Positions 35,188-43,050 of a stretch of 64,000 nt of DNA are shown one piece after another. The notes under the pieces are model-generated. The model worked only from the letters and a program-made list of their open reading frames with translations, did not search any database and was not told the origin of the DNA. This DNA comes from JAAYVZ01 sp035384965. GTDB lineage: Bacteria > Acidobacteriota > Thermoanaerobaculia > Thermoanaerobaculales > Thermoanaerobaculaceae. Within the stretch, counting starts at the first letter, position 1. Every line of letters starts with the position of its first letter. The stretch spans positions 290,826 through 354,825 of the forward strand of contig DAOOJE010000001.1 in the NCBI GenBank assembly GCA_035384965.1, read 5' to 3'. A program made the translations under genes and the position numbers.

Positions 35188-36504
35188 ATGAAGCTCTGGC
35201 AGGGGCTGCGCAACCGCATCGTGATGCTGGCCATCGGCGCCGGTGTGCTGCTCTTCGCGGTGGTGCTGGCCGTGTTCGAGGTGATCCGCCGGGGGGAGGC
35301 GGCGGCGGCGCTGGCACAGCAGGCGGCCGTGATCAGCGACGCCATCGGCGAGCTGGTGGGCGAGCACGTTCTCGCCGGCAACAAGGACCAGGTCGAAAGC
35401 CGCCTCGGGGGTCTCGTGTCGCGCGGGCAGGTCCTAGGGGTGGTGGTGCTCGATGCCCAGCGTCGGGTGCTCGCCGCCGAGCCGCGGTGGCTGCGCAAGG
35501 AAGGCCGGCTGGTGGTGTGGCCGGGCGACAACGGCCGCATCGTGAAGCTCGAGCTGCGCGGCTTCCCGGCCTCGGCCCACTTCCAGCCGCTGCTGGTGCG
35601 GGAAGAGATGGCGGGCGGCATCTGGCTCGTGCTCAACCGTGAGCCGATGGTGGCGGCGGACCGGCGCTTTTTCACCGTGGCGCTCCTGCTGCTCGTCGGC
35701 CTGGTCGGCGTGTGCATGGTGCTCGCCACGATCGGGGCGGAGGGCCTGGTGCGGCCGCTCGAGGAGCTGGGCGAGACGGTGGCGGCGCTGGGCCGCGGCG
35801 AGCTCGCCACCCGGCACGAGGTGCGCGGCCCCGAGGAGCTGGCTCGCCTCGCCCGGCGGGTCAACCGCATGGCCGAGCAGCTCGAGGCCTCCCAGGCCGC
35901 CCTCTCGCGCCTGGCGGCCGACCTCGACCGGCAGGTGCGGGAGCGCACTCGAGAACTCGAAGAGTCCAGCCGCCGGTTCGCGGCCATCGCCAACACCGAC
36001 CCGCTCACCGGGCTCACCAACCGGCGCGGGCTCGAAATCGAGCTCGACCGCTACCTCTCGCTGTCCCGCCGCAACCAGCAGCCGCTCGCCGTGATCATGA
36101 TGGATCTCGACAACTTCAAGACTTACAACGACCGCTGCGGGCACCTCTCGGGCGACACCGTGCTCAAGGCCGTGGCGGCGGCGCTGCGCGGCCGTGCTCG
36201 TGCCTCCGACGTGGTGGCACGCTGGGGCGGCGACGAGTTTTGCCTGCTCATCCCCGCCACCGATCCCGACGGTGCGCTCGCCGCCACCCGCCGCTTCGTC
36301 ATCGCGGTTCTCGAAGCCATGGCGGATCTTTCCCGGGCCGACGTCTCGGCGGTGCTCGGGGCTTCCGCCGGCGTGGCCTGCTACCCCGAGGACGGCGAGG
36401 AGGCTTCCGAGCTCATCGCCCGCGCCGACGCCGCGCTTTACAAGGTCAAGGCCTCCGGCGGCAGCGGCGTCCTGCGCGCCAGCCCACAGTGGGCGGAGAC
36501 GTAG
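35188..36504 (+). CDS. Membrane diguanylate cyclase (HAMP-GGDEF)
   Basis: 438 aa. TM1 (about 9-31), periplasmic sensor loop, TM2 (about 155-180), HAMP domain (RPLEELGETVAALGRGELATRHEV..), a coiled coil to about 265, and GGDEF: TDPLTGLTNRRGLEIEL, MMDLDNFKTYNDRCGHLSGD and active site WGGDEFCLL. An inhibitory I-site RASD lies five residues before the GGDEF motif, so product feedback is expected. It makes c-di-GMP at the inner membrane; the sensed signal is unknown. No PilZ or EAL gene lies nearby. ATG 35188 appears leaderless. Confidence 0.94.
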   Translation: MKLWQGLRNRIVMLAIGAGVLLFAVVLAVFEVIRRGEAAAALAQQAAVISDAIGELVGEHVLAGNKDQVESRLGGLVSRGQVLGVVVLDAQRRVLAAEPRWLRKEGRLVVWPGDNGRIVKLELRGFPASAHFQPLLVREEMAGGIWLVLNREPMVAADRRFFTVALLLLVGLVGVCMVLATIGAEGLVRPLEELGETVAALGRGELATRHEVRGPEELARLARRVNRMAEQLEASQAALSRLAADLDRQVRERTRELEESSRRFAAIANTDPLTGLTNRRGLEIELDRYLSLSRRNQQPLAVIMMDLDNFKTYNDRCGHLSGDTVLKAVAAALRGRARASDVVARWGGDEFCLLIPATDPDGALAATRRFVIAVLEAMADLSRADVSAVLGASAGVACYPEDGEEASELIARADAALYKVKASGGSGVLRASPQWAET

Positions 36505-36566
36505 GCCTCCCGCACCCCAGCCCGGGCCGCGCGCTAAGCTGGGAACGTGTCGTGAGGGAGGCGTCG

Positions 36567-38021
36567 ATGGACGAGGGGCAGAGCTATCACATGACCCCGG
36601 AGGAGTTCCGGGAGTGGGGCCACCGGGTCGTGGACTGGATCGCCGGGTACTGGGAGCGGGTCGAGTCGTTGCCGGTGCGCTCGCAGGTCGAGCCGGGGCA
36701 GATCCGCTCCTGGCTCCCGCCCACCCCTCCCGCGCGCGGGGAGGGGTTCGGCGCGGTGCTCGAAGACCTCGAACGGATCATCGTGCCGGGGCTCACCCAC
36801 TGGCAGCACCCGAGCTTTTTCGCCTACTTCCCCTCCAACTGCTCCGGGCCTTCCGTGCTGGGCGAGATGCTGGCGTCCGGGCTCGGCGTGCAGGGGATGT
36901 CCTGGGTCACGAGTCCGGCCTGCACGGAGCTCGAGGCGCACGTTCTGGACTGGCTGATCGAGATGCTGGGGCTGCCAGAGAGGTTCCGCTCCACCTCGGA
37001 GGGCGGCGGCGTCATTCAAGACACGGCCTCGTCGGCGGCGCTGTGCGCGATCCTCGCCGCCCGCGAGCGCGCCTCGGGGCTGGAGACCGACCGTCTCGGC
37101 TGTGACCGGCGGCTGGTCGCCTACGCCTCGACCCAGGCCCACTCTTCGATCGAGAAAGGTGTGCGCGTGGCTGGCCTCGGGCGAAACAACCTGCGACTCG
37201 TGGAGGTCGACGAGCGCTTCGCGATGCGGCCCGAGGCTCTCGCCGCGGCCATGGCGGCGGACCGTCAGCGGGGGCTGGTCCCGTGCTTCGTGGCCGCCAC
37301 CGTCGGCACCACCTCCTCCAACGCCGTGGACCCGCTCGCTGAGATCAGGCCGCTGTGCCGCCAGCACGGCGCCTGGCTGCATGTCGACGCCGCCATGGCC
37401 GGCACCGCCATGCTCTGCCCCGAGCATCGCCACCTGCAGGCCGGGGTCGACTGGGCCGACTCGTACTGCTTCAACCCGCACAAGTGGATGTTCACGAACT
37501 TCGACTGTGACTGCTTCTGGGTGGCCGACCGGCGGTCGCTGGTGCGGGCGCTCTCAATTCTCCCGGAGTACCTGCGCAACCAGGCCACCGACTCGGGCCA
37601 GGTCATCGACTACCGCGACTGGCAGGTGCCGCTGGGCCGCCGCTTCCGGGCCCTCAAGCTGTGGGCGGTGATTCGCCACTACGGGGTCGAGGGGCTGCGC
37701 CACCACGTGCGAGAGCACATCGCCCTCGCCCAGGAATTTGCCGGCTGGATCGCCGCCGACCCCGACTTCGAGCTGGTCGTGCCGCCGCCGCTCAACCTCG
37801 TGTGCTTCCGCCACCGAGCCGGGGACGCCGCCAACCAGGCCATCATGGACCGGCTCAACGCCAGCGGCGAAATGTACCTCTCGCACACCAGGCTCGCCGA
37901 CCGGCTGGTGCTGCGGCTGTGCGTGGGCCAGACCTGGACCGGCCGGCGCCACGTCGAGGCCGCCTGGCGGCGCATCAGGGAGGCGGCGCGCCGACTTGAC
38001 GCTGTCCGGCGCGGCGTGTGA
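36567..38021 (+). CDS. PLP-dependent aromatic-L-amino-acid decarboxylase family protein
   Basis: 484 aa, group II decarboxylase of the plant/animal AADC type. THWQHPSFFAYFPSN, the QDTASSAALCAILAARERA block, LHVDAAMAGTAMLCPE and the PLP-lysine motif FNPHKWMFTNFDCD are clear; the end LRLCVGQTWTGRRHV is typical. It would decarboxylate Tyr, Trp, Phe or a related amino acid to an amine; specificity cannot be read. A GAGGGAGG ribosome site precedes ATG 36567, and a -10-like TAAGCT lies 32 nt upstream. Stand-alone gene. Confidence 0.92.
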   Translation: MDEGQSYHMTPEEFREWGHRVVDWIAGYWERVESLPVRSQVEPGQIRSWLPPTPPARGEGFGAVLEDLERIIVPGLTHWQHPSFFAYFPSNCSGPSVLGEMLASGLGVQGMSWVTSPACTELEAHVLDWLIEMLGLPERFRSTSEGGGVIQDTASSAALCAILAARERASGLETDRLGCDRRLVAYASTQAHSSIEKGVRVAGLGRNNLRLVEVDERFAMRPEALAAAMAADRQRGLVPCFVAATVGTTSSNAVDPLAEIRPLCRQHGAWLHVDAAMAGTAMLCPEHRHLQAGVDWADSYCFNPHKWMFTNFDCDCFWVADRRSLVRALSILPEYLRNQATDSGQVIDYRDWQVPLGRRFRALKLWAVIRHYGVEGLRHHVREHIALAQEFAGWIAADPDFELVVPPPLNLVCFRHRAGDAANQAIMDRLNASGEMYLSHTRLADRLVLRLCVGQTWTGRRHVEAAWRRIREAARRLDAVRRGV

Positions 38022-38120
38022 TAACCCCCCGGCCGGCGGCGTTCCCGCGCCGTGGCCCCGCAGCCGGGCTGCAGCAGGCGAGAGCGGACGCCGGGGGAGC
38101 GGCGAGGCGGAGGTACGGCA

Positions 38121-39146
38121 ATGACGACGGTGACGACGCGGGTCGAGCCGCTCCGCGTGGAGCGCGGCCTCGAGATCCTGGACCAGCGGCACCTGCCGTG
38201 GCGAGAGGTGTGGATCGAGGTCCGCGACGCGGCCCACGCCGCCCGCCTCATCCGCGACCTGGCGGTGCGCGGTGCGCCTCTCATCGGCATCACGGCCGCC
38301 TACGCGCTGGCGATCGAGGCCGCGCGGACCTCCGACCTGGGGGCGCTGCGCCGCGCCGCCCGCCGGCTTGCCGGTGCCCGCCCGACGGCCATCAACCTGG
38401 CCTGGGCGGTGGGGCGGGTGCTGGCCGCCGTCGAGGCCGCGCCGCCGCGAGCCCGGTCAGAAGCCGCAAGGCAGGCCGCCCTCGCTCTCCACGCCGAGGA
38501 TGCGCAGGCGTGCCAGCGCATCGGTGCGTTCGGCGCCGGGCTGTTTCGGGGCGAAAAGGTGTCGATGCTCACCCACTGCAACACCGGGGCGCTCGCCACC
38601 GGCGGGATCGGCACCGCTCTCGGCGTGGCGCGAACCCTGCACGCCCAGGGCCGGCTCGCCCGGGTGTTCGCCTGCGAGGCGCGACCGGTGCTGCAAGGCG
38701 CCCGCCTCACGGTCTGGGAATGCCAGCGGGACGAGCTGCCGGTGACGCTGCTGCCCGACCACGCTGCGGCCACGCTGCTGGCCAGCGGCCAGGTGGACGG
38801 CGTGGTGCTGGGCGCCGACCGCATCGCCGCCGACGGCTCGCTCGCCAACAAGCTCGGAACCTATCCGCTGGCTGTGCTGTCGGCCCGTCACGGGGTGCCG
38901 TTCTTTGCTGCCGCGCCGCTCGCCACCTTCGACCTGTCGTGCCCCGGCGGCGCCTCGATTCCGATCGAGCACCGGGGCGGCGAGGAAGTGCGCAAGGTGG
39001 GCCGGGTGCGCGTGGTGGACCGCTCCGTCGCGGTGTTCAACCCGGCGTTCGACGTCACGCCGCCGGAGCTCCTCACCGGCATCGTCTGCGAGCGCGGGGT
39101 CGTGCGCCCGGTCAGCGCCGAGACCGTGCGCGAGGTGGCGTCGTGA
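38121..39146 (+). CDS. mtnA: S-methyl-5-thioribose-1-phosphate isomerase
   Basis: 341 aa from ATG 38121, which has GGCGGAGG upstream. MtnA isomerises MTR-1-P to MTRu-1-P in methionine salvage. Motifs: RGAPLIGITAAYALAIEA, MLTHCNTGALATGGIGTALG (catalytic Cys), ARLTVWEC (PxLQGxRLT), VDGVVLGADRIAADGSLANKLGTY (catalytic Asp). The stop overlaps tsaD (GTGA). Other mtn genes are absent here. Confidence 0.95.
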   Translation: MTTVTTRVEPLRVERGLEILDQRHLPWREVWIEVRDAAHAARLIRDLAVRGAPLIGITAAYALAIEAARTSDLGALRRAARRLAGARPTAINLAWAVGRVLAAVEAAPPRARSEAARQAALALHAEDAQACQRIGAFGAGLFRGEKVSMLTHCNTGALATGGIGTALGVARTLHAQGRLARVFACEARPVLQGARLTVWECQRDELPVTLLPDHAAATLLASGQVDGVVLGADRIAADGSLANKLGTYPLAVLSARHGVPFFAAAPLATFDLSCPGGASIPIEHRGGEEVRKVGRVRVVDRSVAVFNPAFDVTPPELLTGIVCERGVVRPVSAETVREVAS

Positions 39147-40192
39147 GGACGCTGGGGATCGAGACCTCCTGTGACGAGACCGCGGTGGCGGTGCTCGATG
39201 GCGACGGCACGGTGCGCTTCTCGCTCATCTCATCGCAGGCGGCGGCTCACGCGCCGTACCTCGGCGTGGTGCCCGAGCTGGCGGCGCGCCGTCACCTCGA
39301 GGCGCTGCCGCGGCTGCTCGCCGAGGCCGACCGGCAGGCCGGGCTGAGATCGATCGAACTTGTAGCGGTGACACGCGGGCCGGGTCTCATCGGCTCGTTG
39401 CTCGTCGGCACCTGCTTCGCCCAGGCGTACGCGTGGGGGCGGGGGCTGCCGCTCGTCGGTGTGGACCACCTCGAGGCCCACCTCGTGTCGCCGTTTCTGA
39501 ACCTCGACGGCCACCCAGCCCGGCCGCTCCCGGAGCGCACGCTCTCGCTCGTGGTCTCCGGCGGCCACTCCTCGTACTTCCTTCTCGACCCAGGGGGTGC
39601 GCAGCCGCTCAACCGGACGCGCGACGACGCGGCCGGGGAGGTGTTCGACAAGGTGGCGGCGGCGCTCGGTCTCGGATATCCCGGCGGGCCCGTGGTGGAC
39701 CGGCTCGCCGACGGCGGCGACCCGCGAGCCTTCGCGTTTTCGGCGCCTCGCATCAAGGACCCCCGCGGCGGGCTCGACTTTTCATTCTCCGGCCTCAAGA
39801 CCATGGTCATCCGCGCCGCGCAGGAGCGCGCGGCGCTGCCTCTCGCCGACCCCGCCTCGCCGCCGCAGGTCGTGCTCGACCTTCTGGCCTCGTTCCGCCA
39901 CACCGTCGTCACCTGGCTGCTGGCACCGCTCGACGAGCTGGCCGAGCGCCACCGCCCGCAGTGCGTCGCGGCGTCCGGCGGGGTGGCCGCCAACCGGGAG
40001 CTGCGGCGGCGCCTGGCGGCGTGGGGCGAGCGCAGCGGGGTGGAGGTGCTGCTCCCGCCGCTGGCCCTCACCACCGACAACGCCGCGATGATCGCCCGGG
40101 CCGGGCAGCTCCGCGCCGCCCGCGGCCGGCTCGACGATCCACTGGCCCTGCGCGCCTATCCCCGCGCCCCTTGGAAGAGGATGGCCTCCTGA
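39143..40192 (+). CDS. tsaD: tRNA N6-adenosine threonylcarbamoyltransferase
   Basis: 349 aa. TsaD transfers threonylcarbamoyl to A37 of ANN-decoding tRNAs with TsaB/TsaE. ASKHA-fold blocks: TLGIETSCDETAVAVLD, VVPELAARRHLEALP (metal His), VTRGPGLIGSLLVG, VDHLEAHLVS (second His), VVSGGHSSYFLL, DDAAGEVFDKVA, SGGVAANRELRR and TTDNAAMIA (metal Asp). GTG start overlaps mtnA. A GC-rich hairpin follows the stop. Confidence 0.97.
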   Translation: MRTLGIETSCDETAVAVLDGDGTVRFSLISSQAAAHAPYLGVVPELAARRHLEALPRLLAEADRQAGLRSIELVAVTRGPGLIGSLLVGTCFAQAYAWGRGLPLVGVDHLEAHLVSPFLNLDGHPARPLPERTLSLVVSGGHSSYFLLDPGGAQPLNRTRDDAAGEVFDKVAAALGLGYPGGPVVDRLADGGDPRAFAFSAPRIKDPRGGLDFSFSGLKTMVIRAAQERAALPLADPASPPQVVLDLLASFRHTVVTWLLAPLDELAERHRPQCVAASGGVAANRELRRRLAAWGERSGVEVLLPPLALTTDNAAMIARAGQLRAARGRLDDPLALRAYPRAPWKRMAS

Positions 40193-40207
40193 CAGCGAAC
40201 GCGCACG

Positions 40208-40245
40208 CCGGGCGGGAGCGGGGATCCGCTCTCGCGCCCGCCCGG
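40208..40245 (+). terminator. GC-rich hairpin after tsaD
   Basis: CCGGGCGGG (40208-40216) pairs with CCCGCCCGG (40237-40245), enclosing an inner AGCGG/CCGCT stem with GGAT loop. No T-run follows, so termination is uncertain, but position between two transcription units fits. Confidence 0.4.
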
Positions 40246-40303
40246 GGCTCGCAAGAAACGCGCCGGTCGCCAGTTGCCGGCCTTTCGCCAGGCGCGGGGG
40301 TGC

Positions 40304-40309
40304 TATGAT
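40304..40309 (+). promoter_or_regulatory. Extended -10 of lepB
   Basis: TGC-TATGAT, 25 nt before ATG 40329. It overlaps an in-frame upstream ATG at 40305, arguing that 40329, with its ribosome site, is the start. The same nine bases occur before udp at 47933-47941. Confidence 0.55.
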
Positions 40310-40328
40310 GCGCGGCCGGGGAGCGGGC

Positions 40329-41024
40329 ATGGCGAAGGGCCACTGGTTCAGGGAGTACTACGAGGCCATCCTGGTGGCGGTCATCTTCACGCTCTTCGTG
40401 CGCACCTTCGTGGCCCAGGCGTTCAAGATCCCCACCGGCTCGATGGAGGACAACCTCCTCATCGGCGACCACTTGTTCGTCAACAAGATGATCTACGCCC
40501 CGCACCTCGACACCCCGCTCCACGCCCTCATGCCGTACCGGGACATCCGGCGCGGCGACGTGGTGGTCTTCAAGTACCCGGTGGAGCCCGAACGCGACTT
40601 CATCAAGCGGGCGGTGGCTGTGGGCGGCGACACTCTCCAGGTCCGGGCCAAGACGCTCATCGTCAACGGCGAGCCCGAGCGCAACCCGTACGTGGTCCAC
40701 AAGAGCCCGGAGATCATCCCGGATTCCGCCTTCCTGCCCCCGTCGGTACGCAACCGCGATCACTACGGACCGTACACGGTGCCACCCGGCTCCGTGTTCT
40801 GCATGGGTGACAACCGTGACAACTCGCTGGACTCGCGCTTCTGGGGGCCGGTGCCGCGCCACTACTTCAAGGGACGCGCCCTCATCATCTACTGGTCCTA
40901 CGACGCCGAGCCCAATTCGCACCTCGTGCAGGGATTCTGGAACCGCGCCAGGCAGTTTGCTGAGGTGGCGCTGCACTTCTTCACCCGCACCCGCTGGTTG
41001 CGCACCTTTTCCCTCGTCCGCTGA
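40329..41024 (+). CDS. lepB: Signal peptidase I
   Basis: 231 aa from ATG 40329 with GGGGAG five bases upstream. One N-terminal TM helix (YEAILVAVIFTLFVRTFVAQAF), catalytic Ser in KIPTGSMEDNLLIGD, catalytic Lys in RDFIKRAVAVGGD, and the terminal box CMGDNRDNSLDSRFWGPV. It removes signal peptides from Sec/Tat substrates at the periplasmic face. The catalytic domain is compact, and the tail after the fold is basic and aromatic. Confidence 0.96.
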   Translation: MAKGHWFREYYEAILVAVIFTLFVRTFVAQAFKIPTGSMEDNLLIGDHLFVNKMIYAPHLDTPLHALMPYRDIRRGDVVVFKYPVEPERDFIKRAVAVGGDTLQVRAKTLIVNGEPERNPYVVHKSPEIIPDSAFLPPSVRNRDHYGPYTVPPGSVFCMGDNRDNSLDSRFWGPVPRHYFKGRALIIYWSYDAEPNSHLVQGFWNRARQFAEVALHFFTRTRWLRTFSLVR

Positions 41025-41088
41025 CCTCCGGACCGGCGGCGCGCACGGCCCGCGGAGCTGGTTTAGAATCGCGCCAGGAGGCATTCTG

Positions 41089-41472
41089 ATGGGACGCAGA
41101 TTCGAGCGAGGCGAGAGCAAGGTGGGTTGCGCGATCGGGCTGATTCTCCTGGCCCTCGCGGTGTGGATCGGAGTCAAGGCCGTTCCTGTCCGGGTCTCCG
41201 TCGGCGCCCTCCAGGACTACGTGGAGAAGACGGCCGAGAAGGCCTCCCTGCTGCGCGACACCCCCGGCGGTGACTCCAAGGAGAAGCAGATCGTCTGGCT
41301 GGTCGTGCAGAAGGCCGAGCAGGAGCGCCTGCCCGTCAAGCCGGAGGACGTCGAGGTGATGGTCTCCTCGCAGCGCTGCGTGATCAAGGTGAAGTACACC
41401 GTCCCGATCGACTTCGGCTTCTACAAGTACGAGTGGAACGTCGTGCACGAAGCCGACCGCACCTTGTTCTAG
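41089..41472 (+). CDS. Hypothetical membrane-anchored protein
   Basis: 127 aa from ATG 41089, with AGGAGG nine bases upstream and a -10-like TAGAAT at 41064-41069. A short basic N-terminus precedes one TM segment (VGCAIGLILLALAVWIGVKAVPVRV); the remainder is a small periplasmic alpha/beta domain with ALQDYVEKTAEKASLL and VKYTVPIDFGFYKYEWNVVHE. It looks like the pseudopilin-sized DUF4845-like proteins sometimes found after lepB, but I cannot confirm membership. Position between lepB and a permease suggests an envelope role. Confidence 0.7.
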   Translation: MGRRFERGESKVGCAIGLILLALAVWIGVKAVPVRVSVGALQDYVEKTAEKASLLRDTPGGDSKEKQIVWLVVQKAEQERLPVKPEDVEVMVSSQRCVIKVKYTVPIDFGFYKYEWNVVHEADRTLF

Positions 41473-41486
41473 GCAGCCGGCCGCGC

Positions 41487-42959
41487 ATGGCACCGCCTGA
41501 CCGCGCCGCCTGGTGGCGGACCAAGCCGCTTTCTGCCCTCCAGCACGACGGGGAAGCGTCGGGCCTGCGCCGGGCGCTCGGCGGCTGGGACCTCGTGGGG
41601 CTGGGGATCGGGGCGATCATCGGTGCCGGGATCTTCGCCACCGTGGGCACCGCCGCCGCCGGCGACGCGGCCCGGCCCGGCGCGGGCCCCGCCATCATCC
41701 TCTCGTTCGTGTTCACGGCCGTCGCCTGCGGCCTCGCCGCGCTGTGCTACGCCGAGCTCGCCGCGCTCGTTCCGATCTCGGGCTCGGCCTACACCTACGC
41801 GTACGCGACGCTGGGCGAGGTGATGGCCTGGATCATCGGCTGGGATCTCATCATCGAGTACGCGGTGGGGAACGTCGCCGTGGCCATCTCGTGGTCCGGT
41901 TATTTCTGCGAGATGCTGCGCGGGATTGGCATCATCGTGCCGCCGTGGCTCTCCACCGACCTGCGGACCGCCCTCGCCGACGGCGAGCTCGTGGCCTCGG
42001 CGCCGCACGTGCTCGGCGTGCCGATCATCGTCAACCTCCCGGCTGCCGGGATCGTGCTGCTGCTCACCTGGCTGCTGGTGCGCGGCGTCAAGGAGTCCTC
42101 GCGCGTCAACGCCGGGATGGTGATCCTTAAGCTCTCGGTGCTCGTCTTCTTCGTCGTGGTGGGCGCCGCCTACGTCCAGCCAGAGAACTGGAAACCGTTC
42201 GCGCCCAACGGCTGGCACGGGATCTGGGCTGGCGCCGCCATCGTGTTCTTCGCCTACATCGGCTTCGACGCGGTGTCGACCGCGGCCGAGGAGACCCGCA
42301 ACCCGGGCCGCAACCTGCCGATCGGCATCCTTGGTTCGCTCGCGATTTCGACCTTTGTCTACATTCTCGTGGCCGTGGTGGTGACCGGCATGGTGCCCTG
42401 GTTCGACCTCCACACGGCAGAGCCGCTCACCGTGGCGATGAACCGGCACAATCTGGGTTGGGCCGCGGGCATCGTGGCAGTGGGCTCGGTCGCCGCCCAC
42501 ACCGCCGTGCTGCTCGTCTTTCAAATGGGTCAGCCGCGCATCTTCTACTCGATGGCGCGCGACGGCCTGCTGCCACAAGCGTTCTCGCGCGTGCACCCGC
42601 GCTTCAGGACCCCCCACGTCACGACCATCCTCACCGGCGTCGTGGTGGCGTGCTTCGCGGCGTTCGCCAACATCGAGGAGATGGTCGACCTCACCAACAT
42701 CGGCACCCTCTTCGCGTTCGCCCTCGTGTCGGCCGGCGTGATCGTGCTGCGCCGCACCAACCCCACGGCTCACCGGCCGTTCCGGGTGCCGCTGGTGCCG
42801 TTCCTGCCGCTGACCGCCATGGGCGCCTGCCTGCTGCTCGCCGCCGGGCTCCCGAGAGTGACCTGGCTGCGCTTCGGGCTGTGGCTGGCGGGCGGCCTGG
42901 TGATCTACGCGCTGTACGGGCGCCGCCACTCCCGCCTCTCCGAGGCGCCTCCCGCCTGA
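41487..42959 (+). CDS. APC-family amino acid permease
   Basis: 490 aa, 12-14 TM helices. The N-terminal block GLGIGAIIGAGIFATVGTAA contains the substrate-binding GAIIGxGIF motif; CYAELAALVPISGSAYTYAYATLGE, GWDLIIEYAVGNVAVA, FFAYIGFDAVSTAAEETRNPGRNLPIGI and MARDGLLPQAFSRVHPRFRTPH are typical of the cationic amino acid transporter (CAT/YhdG) branch. Substrate likely a cationic or branched amino acid. No nearby catabolic gene except hutU downstream, so histidine uptake is a possibility but unproven. Confidence 0.92.
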   Translation: MAPPDRAAWWRTKPLSALQHDGEASGLRRALGGWDLVGLGIGAIIGAGIFATVGTAAAGDAARPGAGPAIILSFVFTAVACGLAALCYAELAALVPISGSAYTYAYATLGEVMAWIIGWDLIIEYAVGNVAVAISWSGYFCEMLRGIGIIVPPWLSTDLRTALADGELVASAPHVLGVPIIVNLPAAGIVLLLTWLLVRGVKESSRVNAGMVILKLSVLVFFVVVGAAYVQPENWKPFAPNGWHGIWAGAAIVFFAYIGFDAVSTAAEETRNPGRNLPIGILGSLAISTFVYILVAVVVTGMVPWFDLHTAEPLTVAMNRHNLGWAAGIVAVGSVAAHTAVLLVFQMGQPRIFYSMARDGLLPQAFSRVHPRFRTPHVTTILTGVVVACFAAFANIEEMVDLTNIGTLFAFALVSAGVIVLRRTNPTAHRPFRVPLVPFLPLTAMGACLLLAAGLPRVTWLRFGLWLAGGLVIYALYGRRHSRLSEAPPA

Positions 42960-43024
42960 GCCGTCCTGCTGCCAGCGTTCTGCGAGGGTCTCCGCCCCCC
43001 TGGGCGGGCGGGCAGGTTGAGGTC

Positions 43025-43050
43025 TACACTCCTCTCCTGAGAGGTGCCTC
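43025..43050 (+). promoter_or_regulatory. hutU leader: -10-like element and ribosome-site hairpin
   Basis: TACACT (43025-43030) lies 26 nt before the ATG. Directly after it CCTCT and AGAGG (43031-43035, 43040-43044) enclose CCTG; the 3' arm is the Shine-Dalgarno. Confidence 0.35.
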